In this document: positions 1 through 12,439 of the stretch, piece after piece
Numbering within the stretch: position 1 is the stretch's first letter
Layout of the letters: each line of letters opens with the position of its first letter
Source of the DNA: Erythrophleum ivorense
Taxonomy: Eukaryota; Streptophyta; Magnoliopsida; Fabales; Fabaceae
Direction: 5' to 3'
Length of the DNA stretch: 64,000 bases
Assembly: GCA_026724425.1 (NCBI GenBank)
Contig: JAIUCV010000654.1
Coordinates: 371,464-435,463, forward strand
Translations under genes and position numbers: made by a program
Notes under the pieces: model-generated
Databases searched by the model: none
What the model saw: the letters and a program-made list of their open reading frames with translations, nothing else
What the model was told of the DNA's origin: nothing

Positions 1-690
1 CTCACCCTGAGTCAATGCCACAAACCTCATCTGAAATCTGTCTCTGGCCTCCTGAGGAAAGTACTTGGCGTTGAACTCCGCTAGGAAGTCACCCCAAGTC
101 CACACTGCCCTCCTCAACATGACAGACCGCCACCACAGATGTGCATCTCCTCCAAGGTAATGCACTGCCAACTCCACCTGGTACCCCTCTGTACACCTGA
201 CCGAACGGAAGTTCCGTTTTAGTCTCTGCCGCCACTCATCGGCCTCCTCGGGACCACCCCTACCCTTAAAGAAAGGTGTCCCGATCCTCTGCATCTCCCT
301 CATCATCTCGAGATAGGAAGGATGCCCCACCACCGCAGCACCATGCTACCCAACAAACCCGCCCTGCCGTGCCCCCACCACCGGAGGAACACCCGGAGCC
401 TGCACTAGAACCGCCTGCGGAAGACGTGCCAACAGCTGCGTCAAAAGCCCCATCAACTGGTCACCAAGACCATGAGCCGGAGCAGCACCCGCACCCGGAG
501 CAGCCCCAACTCCCGCGCCGCCACTAGCCACCACTGGCCTCACCCGCCATAAACTTGGTCTCTGACGCAGTCGCCAAACTAGGCACTGCACTCTCACCAG
601 AATCCGCCTGCGCTCCACGGCCACGGCCTCTGCCACGGCCCCTGCCACGGCCTCTAGCACCACCTCTAGCTCCTGCATCCATCTCACTGC
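1..690 (-). pseudogene. Decayed Gypsy gag fragment
   Basis: The minus-strand frame begins with a methionine near 689 followed by a Gly/Arg-rich tract (MDAGARGGARGRGRGRGR), like the gag start of the complete element at 20957. About 50 codons in, a stop appears and the frame changes. Homology to gag continues to the left edge; the stretch at about 60-110 corresponds to the gag core, where this copy keeps a tryptophan codon (TGG) at the site that is a TAG stop in the other element. Gag would form the retrotransposon particle. This copy cannot be translated whole. Confidence 0.8.
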
Positions 691-890
691 ACTACCACAG
701 TACAGTAGATGAGCAAACTAGAAAAACACACCACAAAACACAAACACAACACACAACTTACCGCGGAATCACTGAAGCCCGAGAGGATGACACTAGACTA
801 TTACTGACTAAACACAATTAATCAAATAAACACATAGTCCAATTCACCCAATCTAACAGTCCTAAAACCGTAATGGCTCTGATACCAAAA

Positions 891-2020
891 CGAAACAACC
901 AAACCCTTTTTTTTATTAATTAAATGCGGAAAAATATAATTAACTCAAACTCCAATAAAATCATTAAACAATTTAAATCAAACAACCAAGTTCAATTCCA
1001 AAATAAATAAATAAATATCTCTAGCAACCTAACACCAGGTTCGCAATAATTAAACAAACAATGAAACAATCCTATCATCCTCTCCTCGGCCCGATTCCGC
1101 GATCACACTTTCTTTTTACCTGCATCACATTAAGGAAAAAGAGATGCATAAGTATTTAAGAAATACTTAGTGAGGCAATCACCCCGCCTACAGGCCAATT
1201 ACGCAATGTAAACACTTTCAAATAATTATAATAATTACCGCAATTATTAAATTCACATATTTTAATTATTAAATAATTTCCACATTTAAATAATAATTTT
1301 TAAACACTTAAATAATTTCCACAATTATTTTAAATCACTTAATTAATTTAATTCACCAATTAAAGTTAAATTTCGAATTAAAAACCTTTAATTCCCTTAA
1401 CCGAGTTAAACCGGATTAAACCACTTAATCCAATTAAACTGGTTATTTAAATCACCAGATAACCGGATTAAACCGGACAGTGTCGATCGACACGATCGGC
1501 ACCTTGCCCGCTTGGTGTCGATCGACACCGATCCAGGAGATCGACGCCCGAACGATTTTTAGCACAAAAACACGGGAAACACGAAATCAACACCACACAC
1601 GCGATTCAACCCGCGAATATCACACAGAACATCACAAGAACACACGATTTCAGCCTTAACCACAATCCAAATTCACATATCTATCCATTTGCGAGCCTAC
1701 GGTCATGCACTCACCTTCACAACGGATTGAAAGGGAGAAAGAGATGAAGAACAACACAGATCCAACACAGATCAACCACAAAGCTCCAAAATCACCATTT
1801 TTTCTCTAGCCTCTTTTCCTTCTCCAAAAACTCGAAAAACGACAAAACAATGCGGCCACACACTTATAATGCGACATAGGGCTTTCCCTCACAAAACCAG
1901 CCCAAACCGGAACTCAAATCGAACCGAAATCGATTTTAACCTTTGGTGTCGACCGACACTCCCCCTGGTGTCGATCGACACCGCTTCCCAAAAGCGACAG
2001 ATTGGTTTACGGATGCTACA
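891..2020 (-). repeat. 5' LTR of the minus-strand Gypsy element
   Basis: About 1.13 kb. On the minus strand it starts TGTAGCATCC at 2020 and ends at 891 next to the primer-binding site; the expected terminal CA has decayed to CG. The middle is AT-rich with repeated AATTATTTAA words, as in the related LTR at 19687. It carries two pairs of the palindrome-like word GGTGTCGATCGACACC (near 1479 and 1514, and near 1945 and 1967). Confidence 0.85.
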
Positions 2021-2394
2021 GCTATAGTTGTCAAATGTTGTAGTTAGTGTATTTAAATTTTGTTTTTTAGGGTAGCCAACACTTTTAGAAAGTTCAAAAG
2101 TAAGGCCTTGATATATTTTATTTTCAAGAAATAGCGCAAATGATTTAGATGATAATTGTTGTAAACAATGGGGGTATATTGAAAGTGAGATTTAGAGTGA
2201 AAATAAAACAAAACAGTCAACTATACATGAAATGTGTCAATCCCACGTTCTCCTTTTTTTATTTTATTTTCTTGCAACCGTCAGTTCTTCATCCTATTTA
2301 AAACTCAAAACTGAATACTGATGCATATTCATCTTTATTTTGTTACCAACTTTTGCACTTACTTAACGTTATGGTTTTTAGGTTTACTGGCAAA

Positions 2395-2850
2395 TTTAAA
2401 ATTTCATTTCTTTATTAAGTATTACGATGAACAAAAAGAATTAAATACAATACTAGACAATCAAAAGTTAAAAAAAATGTGAGATAACAAATTGAAGATG
2501 TAAGTTATAATTACCGATACAAATTAGTAACTAGAGGAGATTACAAGAGTAGTGATTGGTTTGGTTAAGCTATTGATAGCAGTAGATTGTAGAGTGAGTA
2601 ATTATAGAAATTATGGTGTGATACGCGTAATGTTTTTTACTCTCGGGAAATGTTTCCAGCAATATTGTTATTTTCAATTTGATATTCTTTTAATTATAGA
2701 TTTATCAAGAGAGCCCTGATATATATTTATTTGATCAATCGAATCGTCTCTCTCATCCTCCTTGGCTCTTTCTGTGAAAACTTAAAGAAGAACCTTCAAA
2801 TGTTAACATTAAAACCAAAAAAAAAAAAAACCTTCAAATGTGGTCCACAA
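2395..2850. repeat. Dispersed repeat, copy 1 (blocks A, B and C)
   Basis: Three blocks seen again near 8.8-10.0 kb in another order. Block A (about 2395-2560) matches about 9775-9985, block B (about 2560-2740) matches about 9130-9330, and block C (about 2745-2850, with CATCCTCCTTGGCTCTTTCT) matches the tandem units at 8790-9000 and a copy at 9330-9395. No coding potential is evident. The family is not recognised. Confidence 0.65.
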
Positions 2851-3378
2851 TGGAGGAGGTTGTTTCATTATTCTGTGAAAACGTGGAATACTCAATTTTA
2901 CCAATCACACCAATTTGTTTGTGTGTTTAAGAAGTTGGGTCTAAGTCCAATTTGGGCCCTCAGGATATCAGTTTATATTAAAATTCCACTCGCCCCTACA
3001 ATATAAACAGTTGATATATTTTATTTCTACTTGTAACCCATTGGGTATCAATGAATCACTTGACCTAGCCACCCACTTGGTTTCACCTTTCCTCTAATGG
3101 CCAAAGTTTCACAAAGTTCTGTCAAATGGATTGATTCTTCAAGGTTTCTTCCGATTCAGTTTTCTTTGTCGGATACTAGACTTAACAAATGCTTTCATTT
3201 ATCATTGTTTAATGGATGTTTTTCTTATCCGAAGATAATTACAAGATATGTAACTTTCTCTAACAAATATTGTTAATTGGAAGTTAAAACATTCTTAAAT
3301 TTTATATATTAGTCAATTAATGTTTTTTGGATTTTTATATATAAATGCTAGGAATCAAATAAAGGAATCATATTATTG

Positions 3379-3424
3379 AAAGAGAGAGGGAGAGAGGGAG
3401 AGAGGGAGAGAGAGAGAGAGAGAA
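3379..3424 (+). repeat. (GA)n microsatellite
   Basis: A run of GA dinucleotides interrupted by GGGA units. It is responsible for two serine/leucine-rich spurious frames on the minus strand. Confidence 0.9.
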
Positions 3425-4535
3425 AGTGATGAATGTGAAGAGAGGGTTTGAGTGAGATAAGAGTACTGGAAAGAGATGTGTTGATGAGACCAAAAATGAA
3501 GGCCATGATGTATGTATACACTTCTCGATCAAATTCACTTTCAAAGGTCCTTTCATGCAAAAGGCAAAGGCATTACTCACAAAGGGATCAAAAACTTTTT
3601 TTTGACAAACTTCCCTCTTTTATGCTTTACCTCAACACTCTCTAACCTGCGTCACTTTCTTTCGACCCCAACACAGACCCTACCCTCCATAATCTCATGT
3701 CCATATAATTAATTAGTTCAAACATGAACCATAACTGCAATATACTGGAAAATATAGTAACATGATTTCCCTCGGTTAATGCCAACCCATTTTCAACTGT
3801 TGTTGATCAAAGTCACGACACTGATCATAATTTTTCTAGATTTTTCTTTTCTCATTTATTCATGTTTTTTTCGTGTGTACATAGAATAATGCGTACGAGT
3901 AAACTTAATCCGAGTATATATACGGTCTCAATTTTTTTATGTTCTTACCGCTAGATCAATAAAATATTAACATCTATAGTTTATACAGTAAGAATTAGCT
4001 ATATATCTCATTAATCTCTTCGATGTTAATTATAAAATTCAGTGACGTGAGTATAGTATAAGTACTGTAAACTTCTTTATATATAATACCAAGATGCCAT
4101 TTCATGAACCATCATGATTTTGTTTGGAAAACTAATTAAAAAGTAGTGTCTTTTTCTTGCTCGTGAGTGCCCACTTTGAAGTAGATTCTTTGGACGGTTT
4201 ACCTGTGGACACAATAAATTTTTTTTTTTTTTTGGTTCTTTTGTCAAAGAGGACACAAAGAAAAACTGCATAGTATACTATGAGACAGTGTCTCATGAAG
4301 TATTAATCATCATATAAAACTAGAAATGAATGCTACGAGGAAGAAATTTGTATAACTAAATTAGCATTGTTTGGTTTTTGTTTTTATCATTTATTATATT
4401 TAAAGTTTCAGAGCTTTCATCATGTCATTGATCCTTTATTTAAATTCGCTAGTTTTTGATGATATTTTCAATCAAGTTCCTCTCAGAAAATTATTGTTGA
4501 ACCTCGTAACATATATATATGCCTTCGATTACTCT

Positions 4536-6138
4536 CACTACAAGAAATCTATTTTTTAGTGTCAATTTTTTTAAACTTAGTATCATTTTCTAAATGATGC
4601 AAGAATTATAGCATCACTTGTTAAAATGACACCAAAATTAATGACACTAATTTTTTTTATATCATTTTTACAAATGACATAAAATTACATTTTAACATCA
4701 TTTAATTATAAGTGATACTAAAAATGAGATTAGCATCATTTTTAAAAGTGATGCAAAAAATGAAATTAATATCATTTGTAAAAGTGATACAAAAAATAAG
4801 ATTAACATCATTTGTAAAAGTGATATTAAAAATGAGATTAAAATCATTTGTAAAAGTGATACTAAAAATGAGATTAAGATAATTTGTAAACGTGATACAA
4901 AAATAAGATTATATTAAAAAAAAAAATAATGCTAAAAATGATATCATAGAAACATGTCTATAAAGTCTATTTTTATATAAACCGAAATATCTTTAATTAC
5001 ATATTGTCAATAAAAAAAAAATGGAATATGGGAATAAACTCTGCAAGAAGTTGATCCTCGTCGTTGTATATCTCCTTCACATTTACAAAGCCCTGCAAAA
5101 AATGAACAAAACTATAAGCAAATTCACACAAACAGAATATCACATAAAATGTTAAAGAATTAAAATTAAACTAGAGATTCGTTATCAAATGTGACATACA
5201 TAAAAAAGAAAGAAAGAGATTGAAACCTGCATTTTCAAAGGCTGCCTCATGAGTCACATTCATCAAATCAAAGAGTAGCAGCAATAGCATACACAAAATT
5301 ATAAAAACCTTAGGGGCAGTAAGCAACGCATACAATTGTGTTGTAACTACATCATAAGCTACAATTCCTGTACTTCTAAGAAACCATTCTATGCAAAGTT
5401 GATTCCCAATATCTCAGAACAAGAATTAAGATCGCAAAGTTGATTCCCAAATTTTCAGAACAAGAACTAATCACAAAGTACTTGAGCTTACCTTCTTCAA
5501 TATATATATATGTCTCATGTCTCCTTCACGTACTATGCCCTGAAAAAAAATTAAAACAGAGCAAGAGCTAATTAAGGTTATTTGCAACACAGAACAAGAA
5601 TATTTGCAACACATAACAAGACTATTTGCAACTTACCTTCTACAATTGCAAAATGCTCGTTAACACCAAATGCTCGTTAACCCATAAAACTTAGAAGTGA
5701 TTAAGGATAGACAAGTATCTTTACTAAAATAGTCAGCTATGTTTAATGAAATAGTCAGCTATCTTACTGAAATAGTCAGCTATCTCACATGTATCAAAGA
5801 AATACAACTCAGTACAGAACAAAGGCAACAAGCAACACGAATCATTCCTAAAGTCCAGACTATATGGAGAGATACAAACCAATGCAAAACAAGACCAAGA
5901 CTTCATCAATCACAGAACTGAGACTTCAACAAGCAACACGAATCATTCCTTAAGTCCAGCGTGTAGATTTCATCACAATTTATCAACTAATTCTACATCA
6001 TTGTCATCAATACTCATATTATCTCTAACTAGCTGATAGGTTGGTATGTCATCAGAAATAACTAGTCTATTGTTGACCAAGAGAAAGCGAGATGGAGAAA
6101 CATAACTGGAATAATCTCAAATATAAGCTTTTGTAGTG
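4536..6138. mobile_element. Candidate non-autonomous CACTA (En/Spm-like) element
   Basis: CACTACAAGAAA at 4536 matches the usual plant CACTA terminal inverted repeat. It is followed by about 350 bp of repeated subterminal motifs (ATCATTTGTAAAAGTGATAC and variants), as expected for transposase-binding arrays. The best opposite end is TTTTGTAGTG ending at 6138, with one mismatch, but the three flanking bases (TCT on the left, GTT on the right) do not form a target duplication. The left end is therefore better supported than the right. No transposase gene is visible. Confidence 0.45.
4590..4935. repeat. Tandem subterminal repeats, about 40 bp
   Basis: Roughly eight degenerate units built around ATCATTTGTAAAAGTGATAC and AAAAATGAGATTA. 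Each unit is weakly self-complementary (ATCATTT...AAGTGAT). They lie just inside the CACTA-like left end. Confidence 0.7.
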
Positions 6139-8789
6139 GTTTAAACTTGCTCATGTACAACAAAAAGCGTGATTGTCAAAATTGCTCCTCTAGACCTGAA
6201 AGAAGAGCAAACACTTTTAGAGAAAGTAACTACAATTAACTACAAAGAAATCAAACCGTAAGTGATTATGGAGCTTACATTTAGCTCAAATTCAAATAAT
6301 TAGCTCAGGTCATAACAAAGAAATCATCAATAAGAGATCAAATATATTTCTCAGTGTAACGAAGAAATGAAGAAATTGTAAATTTTCCATTTCATCCTTC
6401 CGGATGTTATGTATAAAGATATTAAAATCTTGAATAATCACTACAAAATAGATAAATTATACACATAATAAATTTAGAGTCACGCCTAAAGTTACAAAGC
6501 CGTAAGCGGTGATAAAATATCAAACCTCTAATTAACCATTATCATCTCAAACTCATATTAACGTGATTTTTTTTTTGTTAAAATCATATTAACGTGATGT
6601 TTGTGTCAAACACTATACTTTTTTATATTAATGTTTTTGCAATATGTTTTATTTTATTACTTTCTCCAAAGTCACAAACTACACTATTATAAATCTAATT
6701 GTTTTAACCTATTCTAGTTAAAACTCCAAATCATATTTACTTAAAGTTGATAAATTAGCCAATTATTTGACTTTTTCCTTAATAAGTTAGCAACTAATAA
6801 ATTGGCCCTTCAATTTTTCAAAAAAAAAATTTGGCGCCAATGTTTATTTTCTGTGGTCATAGACACGGCTCATACTATACGACTACACGAGGTTCTTGAA
6901 AATGATCCCACAATTAACTTAGAAACCTAAAAAGAAAATAAAATATCTGCATGGGAAGCCAAATAAGTCTTAAACATCCCACGCTTGGGACTCAAGAAAC
7001 TTTCAAAATTAGTTGTACACCCTGACAAAATAAGTAATTTATTTTTTCCAAGTTTTTTGTTCGTTGATGAAGTTTCAAAATGTTTTTTTTTTTTAAATGT
7101 AAAACGAATAATTTTGTTGTCTGATTAATGTGGATAAAATATGGTCTCCATTTCTCACACGTCACAGTTATTTGGATACGCTGTAACAAGATGAGACATG
7201 CCACGCGCGTCTGATTCTATCAACAAGTTCTTGAGAAAGTGTAGGGAAACACTTGTTGTCAACTTGCCAAATTGGGAAACAAAAGTTGCAAATTAGAGAT
7301 CACTATGATTCCAGTAACTAAGAATTTTTGTGGTATCAATTTCACTTATAGATCTAGTTTTCCCCTTTAAAACAAGAAAATTAATTTCTTCAACCAACTC
7401 AACCTTAGTAAATCAAAATTCTCGAATAAACTGAAATACGAATCTGACTTGCAAAAAAAATATATATATATATAATCTTTCACAATATAAGTATGAAACA
7501 TATAATTATCATCTTGATCCAAACGGAGTGAACAAAAATTCGGACTTAGCTGGCTTTAGCTCATCTCCAACTCGAACCTTGTTAACCGAACATAACTTGA
7601 CTCGAAAGTCAAAACCGAATATAACTTGATTAAAACTTTGACCAAGTTACTTAAGGGATCAAATCATACACATCTGTACATTATGATTGGAAACTAAATC
7701 TTTATATCGAAAGAGGGACCCATAGTAAACTCAAGTATATTTCACACTATAACCATTAATTAATTAAATATTTGTTTGTTTAAAATAATTAAAAATATTT
7801 ATCTATTGTTAATCAAATGCGTAAATAAATATTTAACTTTTAATTAATAATAATTAAAAGCAGGTGTCCACTTGTGAGATGACGAACTATAGTACAAAGA
7901 GAGGGAAGTGGCCCCAACTATATATGTCCACATTGAACGGCTGAGAATGAGAGACAGAGTACCATACACACTTCGTAACCATAGCAGCTACGATTATTTT
8001 AACGGATTTGTTATTTTTTTTTTTTAGTAATTCGGGTTTTGTTATTTATTTTACAGATTATTTTTCTCTCTATTACTAAACTTGTAAAAGTAGCAAAAAT
8101 GTTAATTCGACTAATTTTCTTTGTGAATTTGTCAGTTGAGGAGAATGACAAAATAGAAGTATTAAAAATCTTCATTATATATATAAAGTACTTTTGTGTT
8201 TTGTTTTGCTACTTTTCTTAATTCATCAGGTCATAGGTATATACGAGTTAAGAAAACGTTTTCGAGTTTGATTTATTAACGTACAATTAGATTAACATGT
8301 GAAATAGGACTTTAAATCATTTCAGTGTCCTCGAATTAGATTAACATCATGTTACACTTTGAAAGAAAATTCTTAGGTTTGTGAATCTATCACACATATT
8401 ATATTTATAGATGACTTATGAGTGGTGACAAAATTATTTCACTCAATAATGCGTAAGCGAGTAAATAATATATACCTGAAAATAAAACATATAAGCAGAT
8501 ATACAGTATTAAACAATAAAAAGAAGGACTATTAAAGTGACGTGGAAGTAGTAAAATAGACACAAGATAAGTAGGTATTAACTATTAAATATATATTGCA
8601 CAGTGGGTACATTTGAATTATGTGACATATATATTGACATGCGCTTTTCATGTTTTTTGTTGGCAAGGCTTCAGGGAACTGCTCGGTTGTTGTCCGACGA
8701 ATGCCATCAACAGTGAAAGTCCTTCCACTAACGAAGTAAGTATCTTTTTCTGTGATTAGCAATATGCTTATCAATCATCACTTTGCTTT
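6139..8789. other. AT-rich intergenic region, no gene seen
   Basis: Contains homopolymer runs, an (AT)n run near 7460 and scattered short frames with no recognisable protein. No RNA gene or terminal repeat was identified. Confidence 0.55.
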
Positions 8790-9000
8790 TCTCATCCTCC
8801 TTGGCTCTTTCTGTGAACTTAAAGAAGAACCTTAAAATGTGGTCCACAGTCCTCTCTCTCATCCTCCCTGGCTTTTTCTGTGAAACTTAAAATAAGAATC
8901 TTAAACTGTGGTTCACAGTACTCTCTCTCATCCTCCTTGGCTCTTTCTGTGAACTTAAAGAAGAACCTTAAAATGTGGTCCACAGTCCTCTAGCTCTCTA
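8790..9000 (+). repeat. Three tandem units of about 70 bp (block C)
   Basis: Each unit contains CATCCTCCTTGGCTCTTTCT, then GTGAACTTAAAGAAGAACCT, then a form of TGTGGTCCACAGTCCTCTCT. The middle unit is the most diverged. Single copies occur at about 2745-2850 and 9330-9395. Confidence 0.85.
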
Positions 9001-9119
9001 AACAACGTTTTAAGTTTTATTTTGCGTTGTTTCGTTTACAGGAGAAAAGGGTATAGCTAGCTAGGGTCTCTAGACGACAGACCAAATTAAACGTATATAG
9101 TTATATATATATATATATA

Positions 9120-9985
9120 TATTAATATTGTTACTGGTGTAGTTAAATAGTTTATTTACAGCGGTAAATTGTAGAGATTTGAGTAGTTATAAAAATTATG
9201 GAGATACGCGTAATATCTTTTACTCGCAGGAAATGTTTCCAGCAATATTTTTAGTTTGGTAGTCTATTAGTTATATAGATTTATCGAGAGAGCCCCGGTA
9301 TATTTTTGTTTGATCAATCGAATCCTCTCTCTGATCGATCCTCTTTGGATCTTTCTGTGGAACTTAAGAAACTTAAAATGTGGTCCACAACAATAAAGTT
9401 GTCTCTATCGCAGCAGCTGTAAATTATTTAAAGATTTTATGTTTTCGTAGTTCAATAAAACTGGACCTGTTTTTCGTGATATGTCAGGCTTGGTAGAGTT
9501 AAGGTGTTTGAGTAATGGACAACAGGTATTTTGTAGCATTTTTAAAAATCTTAAAATAAAACTGGACACATTTTCGTAAAAAATACTACTGTCTCTCAAA
9601 CTCAAAAGTAAATCAAATTATGATCTTGCTTCTGTGTTCTTTAATTCTTAACGGGTGCTTTATGACGACGTTAAACAAAGAGACCCAAAATGAAAAAGAA
9701 ACACAGTAAATACCATTAGAGTGGGGCTTTCAGGACATATATCTAGCACTTGTGGACGAGATAACTGTTACGATTAAATTTCAGTTCTTTATTAAGTATT
9801 ACGATGAACAAAAAGAATCAAGTACAATACCAAACAATCAAAAGGTGAAAAATGTGATCGAGATAACGAACTGAAGATGCATGGATTGTGTGTTATATTA
9901 TATATTGAATATAGAACTTGTACATTTATACTGATACAAACGCGTAATAAGAGGAGAGACTACAAGAGTGATTGGTGGAAAATAT
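9120..9985 (+). repeat. Dispersed repeat, copy 2 (blocks B, C, then A)
   Basis: About 9130-9330 matches block B (shared GGAAATGTTTCCAGCAATAT and TTTATCGAGAGAGCCC-like words). About 9330-9395 is a block C copy. About 9775-9985 matches block A (TTATTAAGTATTACGATGAA). The 380 bp between C and A has no counterpart in copy 1. Block A ends about 220 bp upstream of the small gene at 10202. Confidence 0.65.
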
Positions 9986-10201
9986 CTTCGCAAGTGGCAA
10001 GTGGCACCCACTCCCAGTATAAAAATATATTGGCAAAGAAAAAAATTGGTTCACATGATTATTTTTGCTGCAAACACATGCTTTGGGCCCCACCATATGG
10101 TTTCAACTTGACATCTCTTGATATATTATTACTTTCCTCCTTTCTCCTTGCTTTTGTCCTCTTTTACTTTCGTCCTCCTCTTTTTTTAACATCTCACAAG
10201 C

Positions 10202-10489
10202 ATGTCAGGAGAAGGATCCTCATCCAGCAATGGCAAGAGTGCCACTGAGCTCGAATCCTACCGGAAGATTTTCCACGAGAAGTACTACAGGAACTTGATC
10301 AACGAACACTACGGAGGGCAGGAACAGGATTGGCTCAAACCTCTGGTGGAAAAAATGGATCTCAAGACAATCCACTACCACCTTCTGCCTAAAAACACAG
10401 AGGAGGAGAAGAAAAAAGTGATTGCCTTTGGCCTCAAGTATCCTGAAGTGGGTGAAGCGAGTAAGAAGCGTTTCGCGGAGGAGGATTAA
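10202..10489 (+). CDS. Small hydrophilic protein of unknown function (95 aa)
   Basis: A single open frame of 95 codons beginning MSGEGSSSSNGKSATELESY. It has a serine-rich start, then an aromatic and charged central part (residues 20-60, including YYRNLINEHYGG) and a lysine/glutamate-rich C-terminus. No signal peptide, membrane segment or motif is recognisable. Gene-like features are a pyrimidine-rich leader just upstream, GC content above its surroundings, and a likely intron in the 3' untranslated region (GT at 10495, AG at 10991) directly after the stop. It may be a lineage-specific Brassicaceae gene. I do not recognise the family and assign no function. Confidence 0.55.
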   Translation: MSGEGSSSSNGKSATELESYRKIFHEKYYRNLINEHYGGQEQDWLKPLVEKMDLKTIHYHLLPKNTEEEKKKVIAFGLKYPEVGEASKKRFAEED

Positions 10490-10494
10490 TTAAG

Positions 10495-10991
10495 GTAATT
10501 TTTGGTTTCTCATTTTGCTTTAAAAGTTAATTAAGTTTGTTGTATTTTGAAATACAATCTGGAATTTGCATTATTGGGTTTGGGTGTTTGGGGTTTTACG
10601 ATCACGATCTTTGTTTTGTTGCTTACTCGCTTGGTTGCGTTTCAAACTTTCTGTTAGTACAAATAAAAGCAGAGAGGTTAAAACATTTATAATTACTGCA
10701 TATCATCATGATTACTTGTTTTTGTAATGAATCGGTCCCGCAAGAGCTTAGACGTTGTGTAATCTAACTGGATGAGTTTATTGAGCCCAAAAAACCATAC
10801 TGAGAAACCGAATATTCATGTTTAACGTTTCTCATTTTCAGTTATTTTTAAAGTATATATCACTTCTTTGTTTCTCTGTGAAATAATATTTGTTTATTTG
10901 CTTGTTCATTTTTGTGGGTATAAAGCATTTATGTGGTGGTTTGTTTTTTTTCAAAACTAATATTAATTGTTGTATCTTTTATTATTTACAG
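10495..10991 (+). other. Probable intron in the 3' UTR of the 95-aa gene
   Basis: The donor AAG|GTAATT follows six bases after the stop codon. The acceptor TTATTATTTACAG|GATG ends a T-rich stretch. The 497-nt length and base composition suit a plant intron. This is inferred from splice-site consensus only. Confidence 0.45.
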
Positions 10992-11045
10992 GATGCTTCC
11001 TATGATGTTTCTGCAGCCGGATAGGATGTTTCTTGTGGCCATTAT

Positions 11046-11160
11046 GTTTCAAATCAGTTATGTTTAAGACCTATATTTTATGTTTCAAATCATCAGTTAT
11101 GTTTAAGACCTATGTTTTATGTTTCGAATCAGTTATGTTTAAGACCTACGTTTATCAGCT
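11046..11160 (+). repeat. Short tandem repeat, about 45 bp, three copies
   Basis: Three successive copies of ATGTTTCAAATCAGTTATGT followed by TTAAGACCTA, with small length changes. They lie in the presumed 3' UTR of the 95-aa gene. Confidence 0.75.
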
Positions 11161-11539
11161 ACGTTTATTGCCCTAAATATTTTCATGGTTTAAGTCCGGT
11201 TTGATTTGGTAAAGTTAATGATTATTATTTATTAGGATTCTTTGAATCAATCCAGAAAAGAAAAGCAAAAAAAAAATGAAAGAAAAGCAGAGATGTTAAA
11301 ACATTTATAATTACTGCATATCATCATGATAACTTGTTTGTTTTTATCTCTTTTCTTTCAATTTTTTTCGTTTCTTGGCTTTGTCTTCATAACCTCCATA
11401 CGAATTTATATTGATCATGTTCTTGTCTCTTTGACCATTGATTTCTTAAAAAGGAGAAGAAAAAGAATTCACATTTTTAGAACGAAAACGAAATAAATGC
11501 GAGAGACGCTAACAAAATTTGAAAGAAACAAAGCAGTCA

Positions 11540-12430
11540 TCACTGGTTGTCCAATCTGGAACTGGGAAGAAAAACGGATTGGATGCTGAAGAGGAGCCCC
11601 CACTCAAAACGCGTTCCTTTCAGAACAGAGTTGTGGTAAACCGTTTGATGTTGAAGATTATACGTACAAGTTTGAAAATGCTTTACCATCAGAACCAACG
11701 TCTCCGACTGCTCTCTACACCTCTCCACTTACGTGGGACACAAGTCACTCTTACTTTGTTCTTTCGCTATATTTGCCGCTGCGAGTTTGCAAAAGAACAA
11801 GCTAATATTGATTTTTAGTATTTACTAGTTCAAAAGTAGTTTCCATCTCTACTTTTCGATATCATTATAAGGAGTGTAAGGTGGTTATTCTATGATCTGT
11901 TGTAGTATGAAGTAGATATGTATATAATCTATTTAAAAAAAAAAAATATATATATTCAGTTGCTCACACTTGTCCTTGTAGTACTCACCAAAATCCACAA
12001 AACAGAAGTCTCACTTGGAGAGGAAGTAAAACACACGTTCAACACAATTACCAAAAAGTAGACAAACAAAGCAGTTGGATAGCTTTATGATTGTCCAAAT
12101 TGAAAGCCTAAGGTATATCTAGAGATTGTACCATACATGTTAGATTTGATTAATTCCTTCATCTTTTTCACTCTGTTGAACTCCAACTCCACGTTAAGCC
12201 TCTCATATACGTCATCTCTCGTCTCTAGGTCTTCCTTCTTTCTGATGAGCATGCATTATACAAAAATAAATTGGATTCACACGGTCGTACGGTATACCTC
12301 TTGTCATAATTGAAATCTTGCTTGGCATATAACCACCGGCCTCCCTTGAACTTACCATGTCTTTAGGGTGAAATTAGGTTTGCTATGTAGACAACCATCA
12401 CCCATCATCGGAGCAGGAGTTGTTGACTGG
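11540..12430. pseudogene. Decayed gene fragment, copy 1 of an inverted duplication
   Basis: This segment recurs inverted at 19245-19686 plus 27706-28140, where the young Gypsy element splits it. Two parts look like former exons. On the plus strand, about 11645-11808 stays open (contains EDYTYKFENALPSEPTSPT). On the minus strand, about 12245-12110 encodes a charged stretch ending in a stop (contains RVKKMKELIKSNMYGTISRY). The two lie on opposite strands, so they may come from different genes. I do not recognise either protein. Frames are interrupted outside these parts. Confidence 0.5.
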
Positions 12431-12439
12431 ATTTGTCAT

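Larger units (their letters stand above)
1..2020 (-). mobile_element. Ty3/Gypsy LTR retrotransposon, 5' end only (runs off left edge)
   Basis: Read on the minus strand, this is an LTR (891-2020), a tRNA-Met type primer-binding site (TGGTATCAGAGCC, 875-887) and the start of gag. It is clearly the same family as the complete element at 19687-27700: the LTR tips (TGTAGCATCCGTAAACC against TGTAACATCCGTAAACC), the primer-binding site, the glycine/arginine-rich gag start and the palindromic LTR motifs all correspond. Its gag is broken, so this copy is older. The pol region and second LTR, if present, lie outside the window. Confidence 0.9.
2021..4535. other. AT-rich intergenic region, no gene seen
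   Basis: Apart from repeat copy 1 (2395-2850) and a GA microsatellite (3379-3424), I see no coding exon or structured element. Open frames here are short and low in complexity. The start still resembles degenerate flanking DNA of the Gypsy element. Confidence 0.6.

Noticed and set aside
3348..3580. Two 70-codon minus-strand frames
   Set aside because: Dominated by the GA microsatellite.
6438..6450. Second CACTA start (CACTACAAAATAG)
   Set aside because: No subterminal repeats follow and no matching opposite end was found.
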